Shown here: positions 43,495 to 51,995 of the stretch, piece after piece
Layout: each line of letters opens with the position of its first letter
Position numbering within the stretch: the stretch's first letter is position 1
Source: Bacteroidota bacterium
Lineage (GTDB): Bacteria; Bacteroidota; Bacteroidia; Chitinophagales; Saprospiraceae
DNA length: 64,000 nt
Reading direction: 5' to 3'
NCBI GenBank assembly: GCA_020160935.1
Contig: JAIUPL010000008.1
Span: forward strand, 1 to 64,000
The notes under the pieces: model-generated
The model's input: the letters and a program-made list of their open reading frames with translations, nothing else
What the model was told of the DNA's origin: nothing
The model's database searches: none
Made by a program: the position numbers and the translations under genes

Positions 43495-46400
43495 CTACAC
43501 CTTCGGCGCCAGCACTTTATACATCACCGGTGTCACAATCCTCGACAGCAGCGTAGACGATATCAGCCCTCCGATCAACACATACGCCAGCGGCGAATAC
43601 AAGGGATTTTCTTCCACCGCAATGGGTAACAAACCGCCGATCGCTGTCATGGAGGTCAGCAAAATGGGTACAAAACGAATCTCGCCTGCCTCCTGAATGG
43701 CCTCGTTCAAACTTCGCCCTTCCACCCGCAACTGATTGGTAAAATCGACCAGCAGAATCGAGTTTTTTACCTCGATGCCCATGAGCGCGATGAGGCCAAC
43801 CACCACGGTAAACGAAAACGGATAACCCGTAGCCATCAGAATCAGCACGGCGCCGATAATACCCAGCGGAATCACCGACAACACAATGATTGTGCTGCGG
43901 AAAGTTTTGAATTCCAGCACCAGCACCGCCAGCAACCCGAAAATGGTGATGAGAATGATGGTGCCCAGCCCGCTGAACGAACGTTTGGCGCTTTCCTCCT
44001 CGCCGGCCACCACATAGTGTACGTCTTTGGGGAATTTCATGGCCGCCAGTTTTTCTTTCACCTTGGCATTCACCTGCGAAGGCAGGTAACCCGTTTTTAC
44101 AGAAGCCGTTACGCCTGTAAAACGATCCTTGTCATAGTGTTGAATGTAATTCGGTGAGGGTTTGAACTCTACCTCCGCCACCTGGCTCAGCGGTACGGCC
44201 GTACCCAGTACATTGTTGATATACAGGTTTTTAAATACATCCAGACTGGCAAAAGTCGAGCGTTTGGGGAGCGTCACCGACAGGTTGTATTCTTCGCCAT
44301 CTTCTTTAGCCGTAAAACTGCCCATGTGGAGTCCGGCAATCGCCAGGCGCACCATCCGGTCGATTTCGGCAATGGGAATACCCATTGTAGCGGCTTTGTC
44401 CTTGTTGATGCGTACATACAAGTCCGTTTTGATGGTCGAAATTGGGTTGTCCACATAAATCGTTCCCTCGGTCGAAGCAATGATATTTTCCACTTGAACG
44501 GCTACTTCGCGCAAGGTGTCCAGATTGTCGCCGTACACCCGGATGGCAATAGGCGCATCTACAGGTGGACCTTGTTCAAAATTCTGCACATTGATGCGAG
44601 CGCCGGGTATGTCTTTGAATTTTTCGCGTAGTTCATCGATGAAGGCCACTTTCACTTTTGGGGGCGTTTTTTCCTGCAATTGCACAAAAACCTGCCCGTA
44701 GTCGGGGCTTTCCGTTTCGCGAATGACATTGTAATACACTCGTGGATTGCCGTGCCCGACATTGCTGGAATACCAGGTCACCTGCGCTTTGCCACCCGAA
44801 TAAATCGATTCGGGATGGATGGAATCGGGCAAAAGATGCTGGTTGCGGAATTCGGGCGTTACATACTCATTCAGCACAGAATCAACTACTTGCACAAGCC
44901 GATTGGTTTGATCGAGGCTCGAACCCGCAGCCGCTTCCACATCGATGTACAACATGGGCCGTTCGGAAGCCGGGAAGAGCGCAAACCCGGCTTTTCCTGC
45001 CAGCGCGACCACACCGAAAAAGATGGCTGCCGAAACAACCAGGGTGGTTTTGGGCCATTCCAGGGCTTTGTGCAGCAGTTTGGCGTAGGTGCCCGAAATG
45101 AGCCATTTCAGCCCGCGCAGAAAAATATTTCCCTTCGGATCGTGGTGATCGGCGAGCAGTCGGCTGCCCAGAAACGGTACGATCGTGAGCGACACAAACA
45201 ACGAAGCCAGTACCGTGAGCACTACAGCCATGGGCAGCGAGCGGATAAAATCGCCGGAAGCCTCGGGCAGAAATACCAGCGGCAGAAATGCCAGCACCAA
45301 CGTAGCCGTGCAACCCAGCACCGCCAGTCCGATCTGTTTGGTGGCCAGAATGGCGGCTTCTCGTCGTTTGTAACCCTCTCGCAACCAGCGTTCTATGTTT
45401 TCTACCACCACTATCGAGTCGTCTACCAAAATACCCAGCGCAATGATCAGGCCCACGATACTCAACTGATTCAGGGAATATCCCATCTGATCGAGCGCAA
45501 ATAAACCGATGGCAATACTCAGCGGAATGGAGATCATCACCACCATCGACGCGCGCCAGCCCAGCGGCAACAGCGTGAGCAGCACCAGCAAGATGGCAAT
45601 GCCAAAATCCTTGGCAAAACGGGTCAGGCGCTTCTGTACGGAATCGTTTTGGTCAAAAACCTTTACATAATCCATCGTGGATGGCAGTTCGCTGCGCCAT
45701 TCTTTCACCACGTCATTCACTTGCTGGCCTACCACGGAGATGTTTTGCTCGTCTTTCATACGAGCCGTAATCCATACGCAGCGTGTGCCGTTGATGCGGG
45801 CCAGGTAGCGCGGTTCCTCGTACGCCCAGTCTATTTCAGCGAGGTCTTTCAGGTACAGGATTTTGCCATTGTTGCCGTTCACAACCGTGTTGCGTACCTC
45901 GTCGAGGCTTTCATAGTCGCCGCTGGTTTCCACAAAAAACTTCCGGTCGCCGGCATCGATGGCGCCGCCGGGAATCGATACATTTTCACTTTGCAGGGCT
46001 CCGAGCACACGGCTGACGGGTAGGCCTTCCGAGGCCATTTTGGGCAGGTTGAGGCTGATGCGCACTTCACGTTTGGGGTAGCCCCAGGTGTCGGCGGCTT
46101 TGATACCCGGCAATTTTTCCAGTTCCTCCTCCAGTTTTTCCGCTTCTTTGCGGAGTTCGGCATAGGACGCGTTTTCACTCACCAGACTGCCTTGCAGAAT
46201 AGCCACATCGGAAGAGGAAAAACGCTGGATGTTGATGCGGTAAATATCCGAGGGCAGTTCGGGCCGCAGGGCATTCACCTCGCGCACCACCTCTTCGTAT
46301 TTTTTATCGGCATCCTGACCGTGTTTAAATTCCATGGTCAGCAGCATGAACCCGTTGGATGAAATGGAACGCATGCGGTCGATGTTTTCCAGCGAACCGA

Positions 46401-46611
46401 GGCGCGTTTCGAGTTTGTCGGTAATTTTATTTTCAATTTCGGCCGGACCGGCTCCCGGGTACACGATGACAACGTTGTAGCCGGGTGGTGCAAATTTGGG
46501 GTCTTCGGCACGCGGCATATTGAACAGCGAACTGGCGCCCAGCGCCATCACAAAACAAAAAATAATGAAAGTGAACTGGCTGTTCTTGACGGAAAATTCA
46601 GCGATTTTCAT
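43495..46611 (-). CDS. RND-family efflux transporter permease (inner-membrane pump)
   Basis: 1038 aa, normal length, twelve membrane helices in the usual 1+5+1+5 pattern with two large periplasmic loops. The N-terminus reads MKIAEFSVKNSQFTFIIFCF; the helix-4 region holds the proton-relay acidic pair in IIALGILVDDSIVVVENIER. FLPLVFLPEASGDFIRSLP and the C-terminal GLIALMGIEVKNSILLVDFT are also typical. It pumps drugs or other amphiphiles out with the adaptor and outer-membrane channel encoded just upstream. The adaptor stop is 11 nt before this ATG. The operon is probably repressed by the TetR protein at 49311-49922. Confidence 0.95.
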   Translation of the reverse strand: MKIAEFSVKNSQFTFIIFCFVMALGASSLFNMPRAEDPKFAPPGYNVVIVYPGAGPAEIENKITDKLETRLGSLENIDRMRSISSNGFMLLTMEFKHGQDADKKYEEVVREVNALRPELPSDIYRINIQRFSSSDVAILQGSLVSENASYAELRKEAEKLEEELEKLPGIKAADTWGYPKREVRISLNLPKMASEGLPVSRVLGALQSENVSIPGGAIDAGDRKFFVETSGDYESLDEVRNTVVNGNNGKILYLKDLAEIDWAYEEPRYLARINGTRCVWITARMKDEQNISVVGQQVNDVVKEWRSELPSTMDYVKVFDQNDSVQKRLTRFAKDFGIAILLVLLTLLPLGWRASMVVMISIPLSIAIGLFALDQMGYSLNQLSIVGLIIALGILVDDSIVVVENIERWLREGYKRREAAILATKQIGLAVLGCTATLVLAFLPLVFLPEASGDFIRSLPMAVVLTVLASLFVSLTIVPFLGSRLLADHHDPKGNIFLRGLKWLISGTYAKLLHKALEWPKTTLVVSAAIFFGVVALAGKAGFALFPASERPMLYIDVEAAAGSSLDQTNRLVQVVDSVLNEYVTPEFRNQHLLPDSIHPESIYSGGKAQVTWYSSNVGHGNPRVYYNVIRETESPDYGQVFVQLQEKTPPKVKVAFIDELREKFKDIPGARINVQNFEQGPPVDAPIAIRVYGDNLDTLREVAVQVENIIASTEGTIYVDNPISTIKTDLYVRINKDKAATMGIPIAEIDRMVRLAIAGLHMGSFTAKEDGEEYNLSVTLPKRSTFASLDVFKNLYINNVLGTAVPLSQVAEVEFKPSPNYIQHYDKDRFTGVTASVKTGYLPSQVNAKVKEKLAAMKFPKDVHYVVAGEEESAKRSFSGLGTIILITIFGLLAVLVLEFKTFRSTIIVLSVIPLGIIGAVLILMATGYPFSFTVVVGLIALMGIEVKNSILLVDFTNQLRVEGRSLNEAIQEAGEIRFVPILLTSMTAIGGLLPIAVEENPLYSPLAYVLIGGLISSTLLSRIVTPVMYKVLAPKV

Positions 46612-46622
46612 ACGATGGGGCT

Positions 46623-47717
46623 TTAGATTTTTTTCACTTTTTTCTTTTCCGTCAAATAGGGTGCACCTGCGGTCACTACTTCTTTTACCTGTTCCAGGCC
46701 GCCTGAAATGACCACTTCTTTTCCTTCAATAAATGCAATCTGCACGGGTGCTTTGCGCACCGACACGCCGTCGGGCTGCAAGGCAAATACAAAGGCGTTT
46801 TTGCCGTTCCCTTCCACGATCGACTCGATCGGAACCGTAGTGTAAGCCCTTGATTGTGAAGGTGTAATATCGACCTGTGCAAAAAGTCCGGGTGCAAACC
46901 GTTTACCTTGTGGCGCAATGCGTACCTCCACCGTGTACAGTCCGCTGGCCGGGTCGGCGGCAGGCGCCAGATCGGTTACCTTACCCTGAAATGCCGTGTT
47001 TTCGTAAGCATCCATGCTTACCTTGGCAGCCATGCCCAGGCTCAGGCGCGCCCAGTCGCGGTCGCTGACATTGATTTTAACCACCCAGTCGTCCTTACCC
47101 GTTTCGAACAAAACGAACACAGGGGTGCCAGGGCCGGTGATCTCGCCTTCATTCATCAGTTTTTTGATGATTTTGCCGCCTCGTGTCGCACGGATTTCTG
47201 CGTATTGCTGGTTGAATTGGGCAATACGGGCTGTTTCTTTGGCAATATCACGACCGGTAGTGGCATTTTCCAGCAGTTCGAGCGTGGCGCTGCTGTCTTT
47301 GTACAGGCCTTGCACGCGTTGCAGGTCGCGCTCGGATTTGGCAAGCCCTTGCTGGGCTTGAGCCACTTGCGCATCGATTTCGGTTTTGTCAAGGATAGCC
47401 AGCAGTTGGCCGGCTCGTACCACATCGCCTTCGTCGACGTATATTTTGCGGATAACGCCGCCGATTTTGAACGACAGGCGTTGTTCTGCCGAGGAGGTCA
47501 GGATGCCACTGGCGTGCACCGGCAGGGAAATATTGCGTTGTTGCACATCGACCGTGCGTACAGGAATGTATTCTTCTTCAGTGTTGGCGGCAGCAGGCGG
47601 AGCGGCTTTGCTTTTTTCACCGCAACCGCCTAACAAGGCGAACAGGCCGATCAGCGCGGCAGCCACCAGAGTCGGCATGGCGAGGGTATCGAGTGGAAGG
47701 GAACGTTTCATATTCAA
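46623..47717 (-). CDS. RND efflux periplasmic adaptor (membrane fusion protein), lipoprotein
   Basis: 364 aa. The N-terminal segment ends in a lipobox (LLGGC at residues 28-32), so the adaptor is anchored by lipid. The barrel-sandwich/lipoyl halves are around VHASGILTSSAEQRLSFKIG, VDEGDVVRAGQLLAILDKTE and EIRATRGGKIIKKLMNEGEI; a short coiled coil (VAQAQQGLAKSERDLQRVQG) lies between, and the beta-barrel domain follows (VVKINVSDRDWARLSLGMAA). It links the RND pump with the TolC-like channel. It starts 81 nt after the channel gene and ends 11 nt before the pump gene. Confidence 0.93.
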   Translation of the reverse strand: MNMKRSLPLDTLAMPTLVAAALIGLFALLGGCGEKSKAAPPAAANTEEEYIPVRTVDVQQRNISLPVHASGILTSSAEQRLSFKIGGVIRKIYVDEGDVVRAGQLLAILDKTEIDAQVAQAQQGLAKSERDLQRVQGLYKDSSATLELLENATTGRDIAKETARIAQFNQQYAEIRATRGGKIIKKLMNEGEITGPGTPVFVLFETGKDDWVVKINVSDRDWARLSLGMAAKVSMDAYENTAFQGKVTDLAPAADPASGLYTVEVRIAPQGKRFAPGLFAQVDITPSQSRAYTTVPIESIVEGNGKNAFVFALQPDGVSVRKAPVQIAFIEGKEVVISGGLEQVKEVVTAGAPYLTEKKKVKKI

Positions 47718-47798
47718 AAAATTGATGGTGATTCGACTCCTTGGCAGAGCGTTCGAAATCGAGAGGGAAGTTTTTCTAAATATTTGAAATAGAATTAT

Positions 47799-49160
47799 TT
47801 ACAGGCCTGCGGCTTGTCGGAGAGCAGCGTCTTTGAGCAGCACATTGCTCCATGCCAGCACATTTTGCAGGCGGGCAACGGTCACGCGGTTCTGGGCTTC
47901 AAGAAATTCGATGAGCAGCACCTGACTGGCGCGGTATTTATTCTGCACAATTCTGAAGGTTTCCTCTGCGGCACGCAGGCCCATTTGTGCGGTCTGATGG
48001 GCGTTGCGGGCGCTTTCCAGGTCGTTCCAGGCGGTAGTGATTTGCAAGGCCACTTGCTGCTGCACCTGCTGGTATTGGGTATGTATTTTTTCCGATTCGA
48101 TGCGTGCCTCCTGGGTTTTGCTTTTGCGTTGTCCGCCGTCGAAAAGATCGTAGGTCAGCCCTACCTGTGCCAGAGCATATGCCTGCTCTTTGTTGAATTT
48201 GTATCCGAATCCCTGAAAACCGAGGCTGCCACCCAGGTAGAAATCGGGTATTTTGGAGTTGGCGTCGTTGCGGCGTACATCCAGTTCGGCGGCCTGCATA
48301 CCTGCACGCAAAGCGGCGAACTCGGCGCGTTTTTCCATAGCCTCACCAACCAGCCCGCTGGGTTCGTACGATGGAACCGTGGACCTCAGCAGCAAGGTGT
48401 CCGCCTGAATGTCGCTACCTAAGTCCCTGTTCATCAGGAAGTTAAGGTAGGCTTTGGCGTCGTTTTGTGACTTTCGCAATTGAATGATCTCCAGGTCGGC
48501 TTTGCTGAGTTCGTAATCGGCGGTAGCGGTTACATCGCGGGTGGCGACGTTGTTTTTTACCAGCGATTCGTTGAAGCGGCGCAGTTCCTGCAACACGGTT
48601 TTGGTGTTCAACCATATTTTTTCGCCTTCCATGGCTTGCAGATAATTCAGGTATGTCTCGGTGATCTGGTAGCGCAGTTCGTGCTCGTACGCGGCTTTTT
48701 GGGCGGCCTTCGACTGAAACAGTTGCTGCTGAATATCGCGGTTGTAACGCAAATCAGAGTTGTAGATGGGAAAGGCAAAACTGACCTTGGTTTCGTGGAA
48801 ATTGTTAGGCAAAAACTGGATTTGCTGGTTTTCCAGGGTAGGAAACTGATTGGTCTGGGTGATCTGGTTCAAGGTGCTGTACACCGGGTTGAGCAAATCG
48901 CCAATGGGGAAATCGATTTTACGACCACCCGTTGCCACGGTGTAATTGGCTTCGAATGTGAGGCGCGGCATAAACAGCGATTTGGCCTGCCGGATGCTTT
49001 CCTGCGCTTTCCGCAAGTCGGCATTCTGTTGCTGCAAAGCCAGGTTGCTGCTGATGCCTGCCTGGATATAGGATTCCAGAATGGCCGAGTTTTGTGCATA
49101 AATATTTGAAAAACAAATACTTGCAAATAAGACTGCAAAAGGTATAGTCAGTTTTTTCAT
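47799..49160 (-). CDS. TolC-family outer-membrane efflux protein
   Basis: 453 aa from the ATG at 49160, giving the signal peptide MKKLTIPFAVLFASICFSN. Two TolC repeats are visible, each with long amphipathic helices (ALQQQNADLRKAQESIRQAK, LRYQITETYLNYLQAMEGEK; then AALRAGMQAAELDVRRND, YQQVQQQVALQITTAWNDL), and NKYRASQVLLIEFLEAQNRV near the end is characteristic. It forms the trimeric exit duct of the RND system. First gene of the pump operon; a 17-bp palindrome matching the one upstream of tetR lies 24 nt upstream of its ATG. Confidence 0.93.
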   Translation of the reverse strand: MKKLTIPFAVLFASICFSNIYAQNSAILESYIQAGISSNLALQQQNADLRKAQESIRQAKSLFMPRLTFEANYTVATGGRKIDFPIGDLLNPVYSTLNQITQTNQFPTLENQQIQFLPNNFHETKVSFAFPIYNSDLRYNRDIQQQLFQSKAAQKAAYEHELRYQITETYLNYLQAMEGEKIWLNTKTVLQELRRFNESLVKNNVATRDVTATADYELSKADLEIIQLRKSQNDAKAYLNFLMNRDLGSDIQADTLLLRSTVPSYEPSGLVGEAMEKRAEFAALRAGMQAAELDVRRNDANSKIPDFYLGGSLGFQGFGYKFNKEQAYALAQVGLTYDLFDGGQRKSKTQEARIESEKIHTQYQQVQQQVALQITTAWNDLESARNAHQTAQMGLRAAEETFRIVQNKYRASQVLLIEFLEAQNRVTVARLQNVLAWSNVLLKDAALRQAAGL

Positions 49161-49183
49161 TATGATAAAAACAGTTTTAATAA

Positions 49184-49200
49184 ACTGAACAGTGTTTACT
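49184..49200. promoter_or_regulatory. Putative TetR operator upstream of the efflux operon
   Basis: ACTGAACAGTGTTTACT, an imperfect 17-bp palindrome (half-sites ACTGAACA and TGTTTACT). It matches the palindrome at 50032-50048 at all but two positions. It sits in the tetR-tolC gap just before the tolC gene. Confidence 0.6.
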
Positions 49201-49210
49201 TTATGGTGCA

Positions 49211-49235
49211 AAAAAATGCAACCAAAACTGGTTGC
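49211..49235 (-). terminator. Rho-independent terminator of the tetR gene
   Basis: On the minus strand the perfect 7-bp stem GCAACCA/TGGTTGC with a 4-nt loop is followed by a run of seven T after one A. It lies about 75 nt past the tetR stop and just before the efflux operator, so tetR and the pump operon are separate units. Confidence 0.72.
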
Positions 49236-49310
49236 TCAAATAAAAACCGCTGAACGGTTGATTTCGGGGGGTGAATTGTCAGATCGGATATACGAGTTGC
49301 ATGCTTTTCT

Positions 49311-49922
49311 TTACAGGGTTTCGGCCATTTTCAGGAGCATGGCAAACGACTTGCGCGCCAGTTCCCCGCGTTCTTCCGGCGGGTACATGCGCATGCGGTC
49401 GCGGACGAACAAAGACACAAGTCCGTGCGCGTGACACCACAGGGTGTACGCAATGGTTTTGGCATCCGTGCTTTTAAAATACCGCGCATCGATACAAGCC
49501 TGAACGGTATCTTCAAAAAACTTGTGTACCGACATGCCAAGCAACCAACACTCTTGATTTTCAACGGATTCCATCGGCGCACGAATGATAAACAGCAGGT
49601 CGTACAAGCCAGGATGTTTCATCCCGAAGTCGATATACCGCCGCCCGAATTCGGTGAGCCGTTGCCACGGATCTTCTATCTGCGCAACGGGCAACAGGTG
49701 GTCGCGTTTGACCGCTGCTGCCTCGTATTGCAGGGCAAAAAAGATTTCATTCTTGTCCTTAAAATAGAGGTAAATGGTCGCAGGGCTATACTCGATGGCC
49801 TCCGCAATATTTCGAATGCTGACCGCGTCGTATCCTTTCTCCCGAAACAGGTTCAGTGCCGCGTCCAGAATGGCCTGGCGCATCTCTTTTTTCTCTCGCT
49901 CTTTTCGCTCTGATATACTCAT
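49311..49922 (-). CDS. TetR/AcrR-family transcriptional repressor
   Basis: 203 aa. The N-terminal HTH is clear: EMRQAILDAALNLFREKGYD, VSIRNIAEAIEYSPATIYLY and FKDKNEIFFAL. The ligand-binding part (residues ~60-203) is helical, with WQRLTEFGRRYIDFGMKHPG and YTLWCHAHGLVSLFVRD, resembling the TetR_C group that regulates RND pumps. It is encoded next to the TolC-adaptor-RND operon in the same direction, with a terminator between. Its own promoter contains a 17-bp palindrome between -33 and -7, and the same palindrome precedes tolC, so it probably represses both itself and the pump. Confidence 0.92.
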   Translation of the reverse strand: MSISERKEREKKEMRQAILDAALNLFREKGYDAVSIRNIAEAIEYSPATIYLYFKDKNEIFFALQYEAAAVKRDHLLPVAQIEDPWQRLTEFGRRYIDFGMKHPGLYDLLFIIRAPMESVENQECWLLGMSVHKFFEDTVQACIDARYFKSTDAKTIAYTLWCHAHGLVSLFVRDRMRMYPPEERGELARKSFAMLLKMAETL

Positions 49923-50024
49923 GTTCTTTTTTTATATGCTGAAGTTATTTGCAGGAAAACGCTTATTTACCTGAAAATCAATTGAATAAAAATGTTATAG
50001 CGTTCAATCTTGCAATTAACAGTG

Positions 50025-50056
50025 CAAATTTACTGAACACTGTTTAGTAATGTCAA
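50025..50056 (-). promoter_or_regulatory. tetR promoter with operator in the spacer
   Basis: The -7 box TAAATTTG (50025-50032) matches the consensus perfectly. A -33 TTG (50054-50056, in CTTGACA) lies 21 nt upstream. The 17-bp palindrome ACTGAACACTGTTTAGT (50032-50048) fills the spacer, so a repressor bound there would block RNA polymerase. The leader would be about 95 nt. Confidence 0.6.
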
Positions 50057-50079
50057 GTATTTTCCCTACATTTTTTTTC

Positions 50080-50131
50080 GCTGACTGTGGACAGTCGACT
50101 CAGGACTGCTGACTGTGGACAGTCGACTCTT
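50080..50131. repeat. Direct repeat of a short palindromic word
   Basis: Two copies of a 22-bp unit beginning CTGACTGTGGACAGTCGACT, separated by a few bases including CAGGACT. Each unit contains GACTGT/ACAGTC inverted halves and the palindrome AGTCGACT. The repeat overlaps the 3' end of the DUF2452 gene and supplies its last codons and TGA. Confidence 0.8.
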
Positions 50132-50585
50132 CTATCACTTCCCAGGTATGGTCGCCCAGGAGGCGCACGGTTGCGAGATGTTCGTACGGTTTTTTGCGCC
50201 CCCATTCATTCGGCGCGATCATCGACAGCAGGTGGGTTCCGTCCGATATGCGTTGATACAGGTGGTAATAATGGTGAATGACCGGCTGGAAAGGGATATC
50301 CGCCTGGTAGATCATTTCGGAAATGGTCATGCGCTCGTTGAGCGACTTGGCTTGTGCCATCAGCGTTTCCATCTGCTTGCGCAGTTGTTCCATTTGCCGA
50401 TCGGTCTGATCGTACATGGCTGTCATGGCATTGCCTCGTATGCGCCCCTTGTCTTCCGGGCGGATGACGGCGCTGCCCGCGGTGTGGGCATAGGGCAGCA
50501 GGCCCGGTGTTTCGGCTACTTTGTCTTTGTCGATGGGGTTGACAAAGGCTTGTTCTTCAACTGTGCTTTTATCTTTTTTGGCCAT
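50100..50585 (-). CDS. DUF2452-family protein
   Basis: 161 aa, cytosolic, function unknown. Family features are NPIDKDKVAETPGLLPYAH, GSAVIRPEDKGRIRGNAMTA, the helix LRKQMETLMAQAKSLNERM, and YHLYQRISDGTHLLSMIAPN followed by WGRKKPYEHLATVRLLGDHT. The last residues (STVHSQQS) are encoded by a short repeat, so the natural C-terminus was probably the WEVIEE strand. The ATG has a perfect -7 box 4 nt upstream, so the mRNA is probably leaderless. Confidence 0.85.
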   Translation of the reverse strand: MAKKDKSTVEEQAFVNPIDKDKVAETPGLLPYAHTAGSAVIRPEDKGRIRGNAMTAMYDQTDRQMEQLRKQMETLMAQAKSLNERMTISEMIYQADIPFQPVIHHYYHLYQRISDGTHLLSMIAPNEWGRKKPYEHLATVRLLGDHTWEVIEESTVHSQQS

Positions 50586-50589
50586 GGCG

Positions 50590-50597
50590 CAAATTTA
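50590..50597 (-). promoter_or_regulatory. -7 box (TAAATTTG) of the DUF2452 gene
   Basis: A perfect match to TAnnTTTG, followed by CGCC and the ATG at 50585. This spacing puts the start site at or beside the start codon. Confidence 0.55.
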
Positions 50598-50730
50598 AGC
50601 GAGTTCTGTGTTTAAGTGATAACTCTTTATTGTGCTATACCCGTCGTAGAAGGATGGGAGAACAGATGAAACGGATTTTAAGATAAAAAGGGGTTTTTTA
50701 GCATGATGATCACTGCGATTTAGATATACG

Positions 50731-50851
50731 ACAGGTGTACTCTACGCTTTGTGCCCTTTGTGAAACCTTGGTGCACTTTGTGGTTAGAAAAAATTTTACC
50801 ACAAAGTGCACCACGGTTTCACAAAGGACACAAAGCGTAGAGTACACCTGT
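50731..50851. repeat. 54-bp-arm intergenic palindrome
   Basis: Arms 50731-50784 and 50798-50851 pair with 2 mismatches in 54 around a 13-nt AT-rich loop. Within the arms the words CTTTGTG and CACAAAG recur. GGTGTACTCTACG at the outer edge is shared with the palindrome at 43274-43478, and a related string lies at 40-51. It lies between the CDF gene's stop and the DUF2452 promoter; nothing else is seen in this 335-nt gap. Confidence 0.93.
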
Positions 50852-50920
50852 TGTTATTTATAAACTGTGGTGGAGATGTAGTGAAAAAATCCATTCTGCT
50901 CATCCAGGTATTTCAAGTAT

Positions 50921-51913
50921 CTAAAGCCCCACCTCTTTCATCATTCCGTGTTTACTATTGGCGGTAATATTCTGGAACGTCCACTCCAGCCGGCCCTCAA
51001 AAGCCTCTTTGCGCACCGGGCATTCCGTCAGCGGGCACACGCGGCAGGAGTGGGGCGGCACACAACCATCGGTATGCACAAACATTTCCAGCGACTGGGG
51101 AAAATTGTTCCGAATCAACTGATCCAGCGCATCCACTTCTGCATGTGCTTCATTCACATTGTAGTACCAGGGCACGGTGAGGTGGCAGTCGAGGTGCAGG
51201 ATAGAGCCGTATTTGATGATGCGCAGGTTGTGCAGGTCGATCCAGGCCGGGCGTTTATGGGCATTCAAAACCGTAATCAATTGTTCCAGCAATTCCATAT
51301 CGGCTTCGTCGGTAATACCTGCCACTGTTTGCCGAATGATTTTGTAGCCTTCCACAATGATAATAATGGCGGAAATAATGGCCACAGCGCTATCGATCCA
51401 GGCAATATCGGTCAGCCTCATGAGAATAAGCCCCGCCACGATGCCCGCTGTGGTCCAGGTGTCCGATTGCAGGTGTTTGCCGCTGCTTTCCAGGGCGATG
51501 GAATGCTGTTTGCGACCGACCCGAATGCACCATGCGCCTACCAGAAAGTTGATGATAGCCGTTGTGGCGATCAAAATAATACCTGCATCCAGTTGTTTGA
51601 GTTGATGCGGGTGCAGGAGGTTGTCGATCGACTCGTACACGATCATAAAACCGGCCACCAAAATCAGAATGCCTTCAAAAGAGGCCGACAACAATTCCAC
51701 TTTTCCATGCCCGTACGGATGATTTTCGTCGCGCGGCTTGGCCGCAATCCGCAGGCTGTATAATCCGGTAAATGCCGTCACCACATTCACTGTGCTTTCC
51801 AGGGCATCGGTGAGTACCGCCACGGAATGCGTGAGGTAATACGCCACAATTTTTACTACAAACAACAAGACGGCAGTGACGATGACCCATTGTTGGACGC
51901 GGATGGCTACCAT
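50921..51913 (-). CDS. Cation diffusion facilitator (CDF) family metal transporter
   Basis: 330 aa from the ATG at 51913 (MVAIRVQQWVIVTAVLLFVV); the open frame continues upstream only by translating the microsatellite as Ser/Leu/Thr/His repeats. Six membrane helices are predicted, with the metal-site motifs HSVAVLTDALES (helix 2), NHPYGHGKVELLSA (loop), and SDTWTTAGIVAG (helix 5, SDxxT in place of the common HxxxD). The cytoplasmic C-domain has the LHNLRIIKYGSILHLDCHLT strand. It exports Zn2+, Fe2+ or a similar ion by proton exchange. The C-terminal VCPLTECPVRKEA is Cys-containing, an added feature. The microsatellite directly upstream may affect expression. Confidence 0.9.
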   Translation of the reverse strand: MVAIRVQQWVIVTAVLLFVVKIVAYYLTHSVAVLTDALESTVNVVTAFTGLYSLRIAAKPRDENHPYGHGKVELLSASFEGILILVAGFMIVYESIDNLLHPHQLKQLDAGIILIATTAIINFLVGAWCIRVGRKQHSIALESSGKHLQSDTWTTAGIVAGLILMRLTDIAWIDSAVAIISAIIIIVEGYKIIRQTVAGITDEADMELLEQLITVLNAHKRPAWIDLHNLRIIKYGSILHLDCHLTVPWYYNVNEAHAEVDALDQLIRNNFPQSLEMFVHTDGCVPPHSCRVCPLTECPVRKEAFEGRLEWTFQNITANSKHGMMKEVGL

Positions 51914-51917
51914 GAAA

Positions 51918-51993
51918 GAGGGTGAGAGAGTGAGAGGGTGAGAGAGTGAGAGAGTGAGAGAGTGAGAGAGTGAGAGAGTGAGAGAGTGAGAGG
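51918..51993. repeat. Octanucleotide microsatellite (GTGAGAGA)n upstream of the CDF gene
   Basis: About nine copies of GTGAGAGA, the reverse complement of the unit at 53-169. It fills the space between the lipoprotein stop (51996) and the CDF start (51913). Changes in copy number would change the distance between the CDF gene and any upstream promoter. Confidence 0.9.
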
Positions 51994-51995
51994 GG

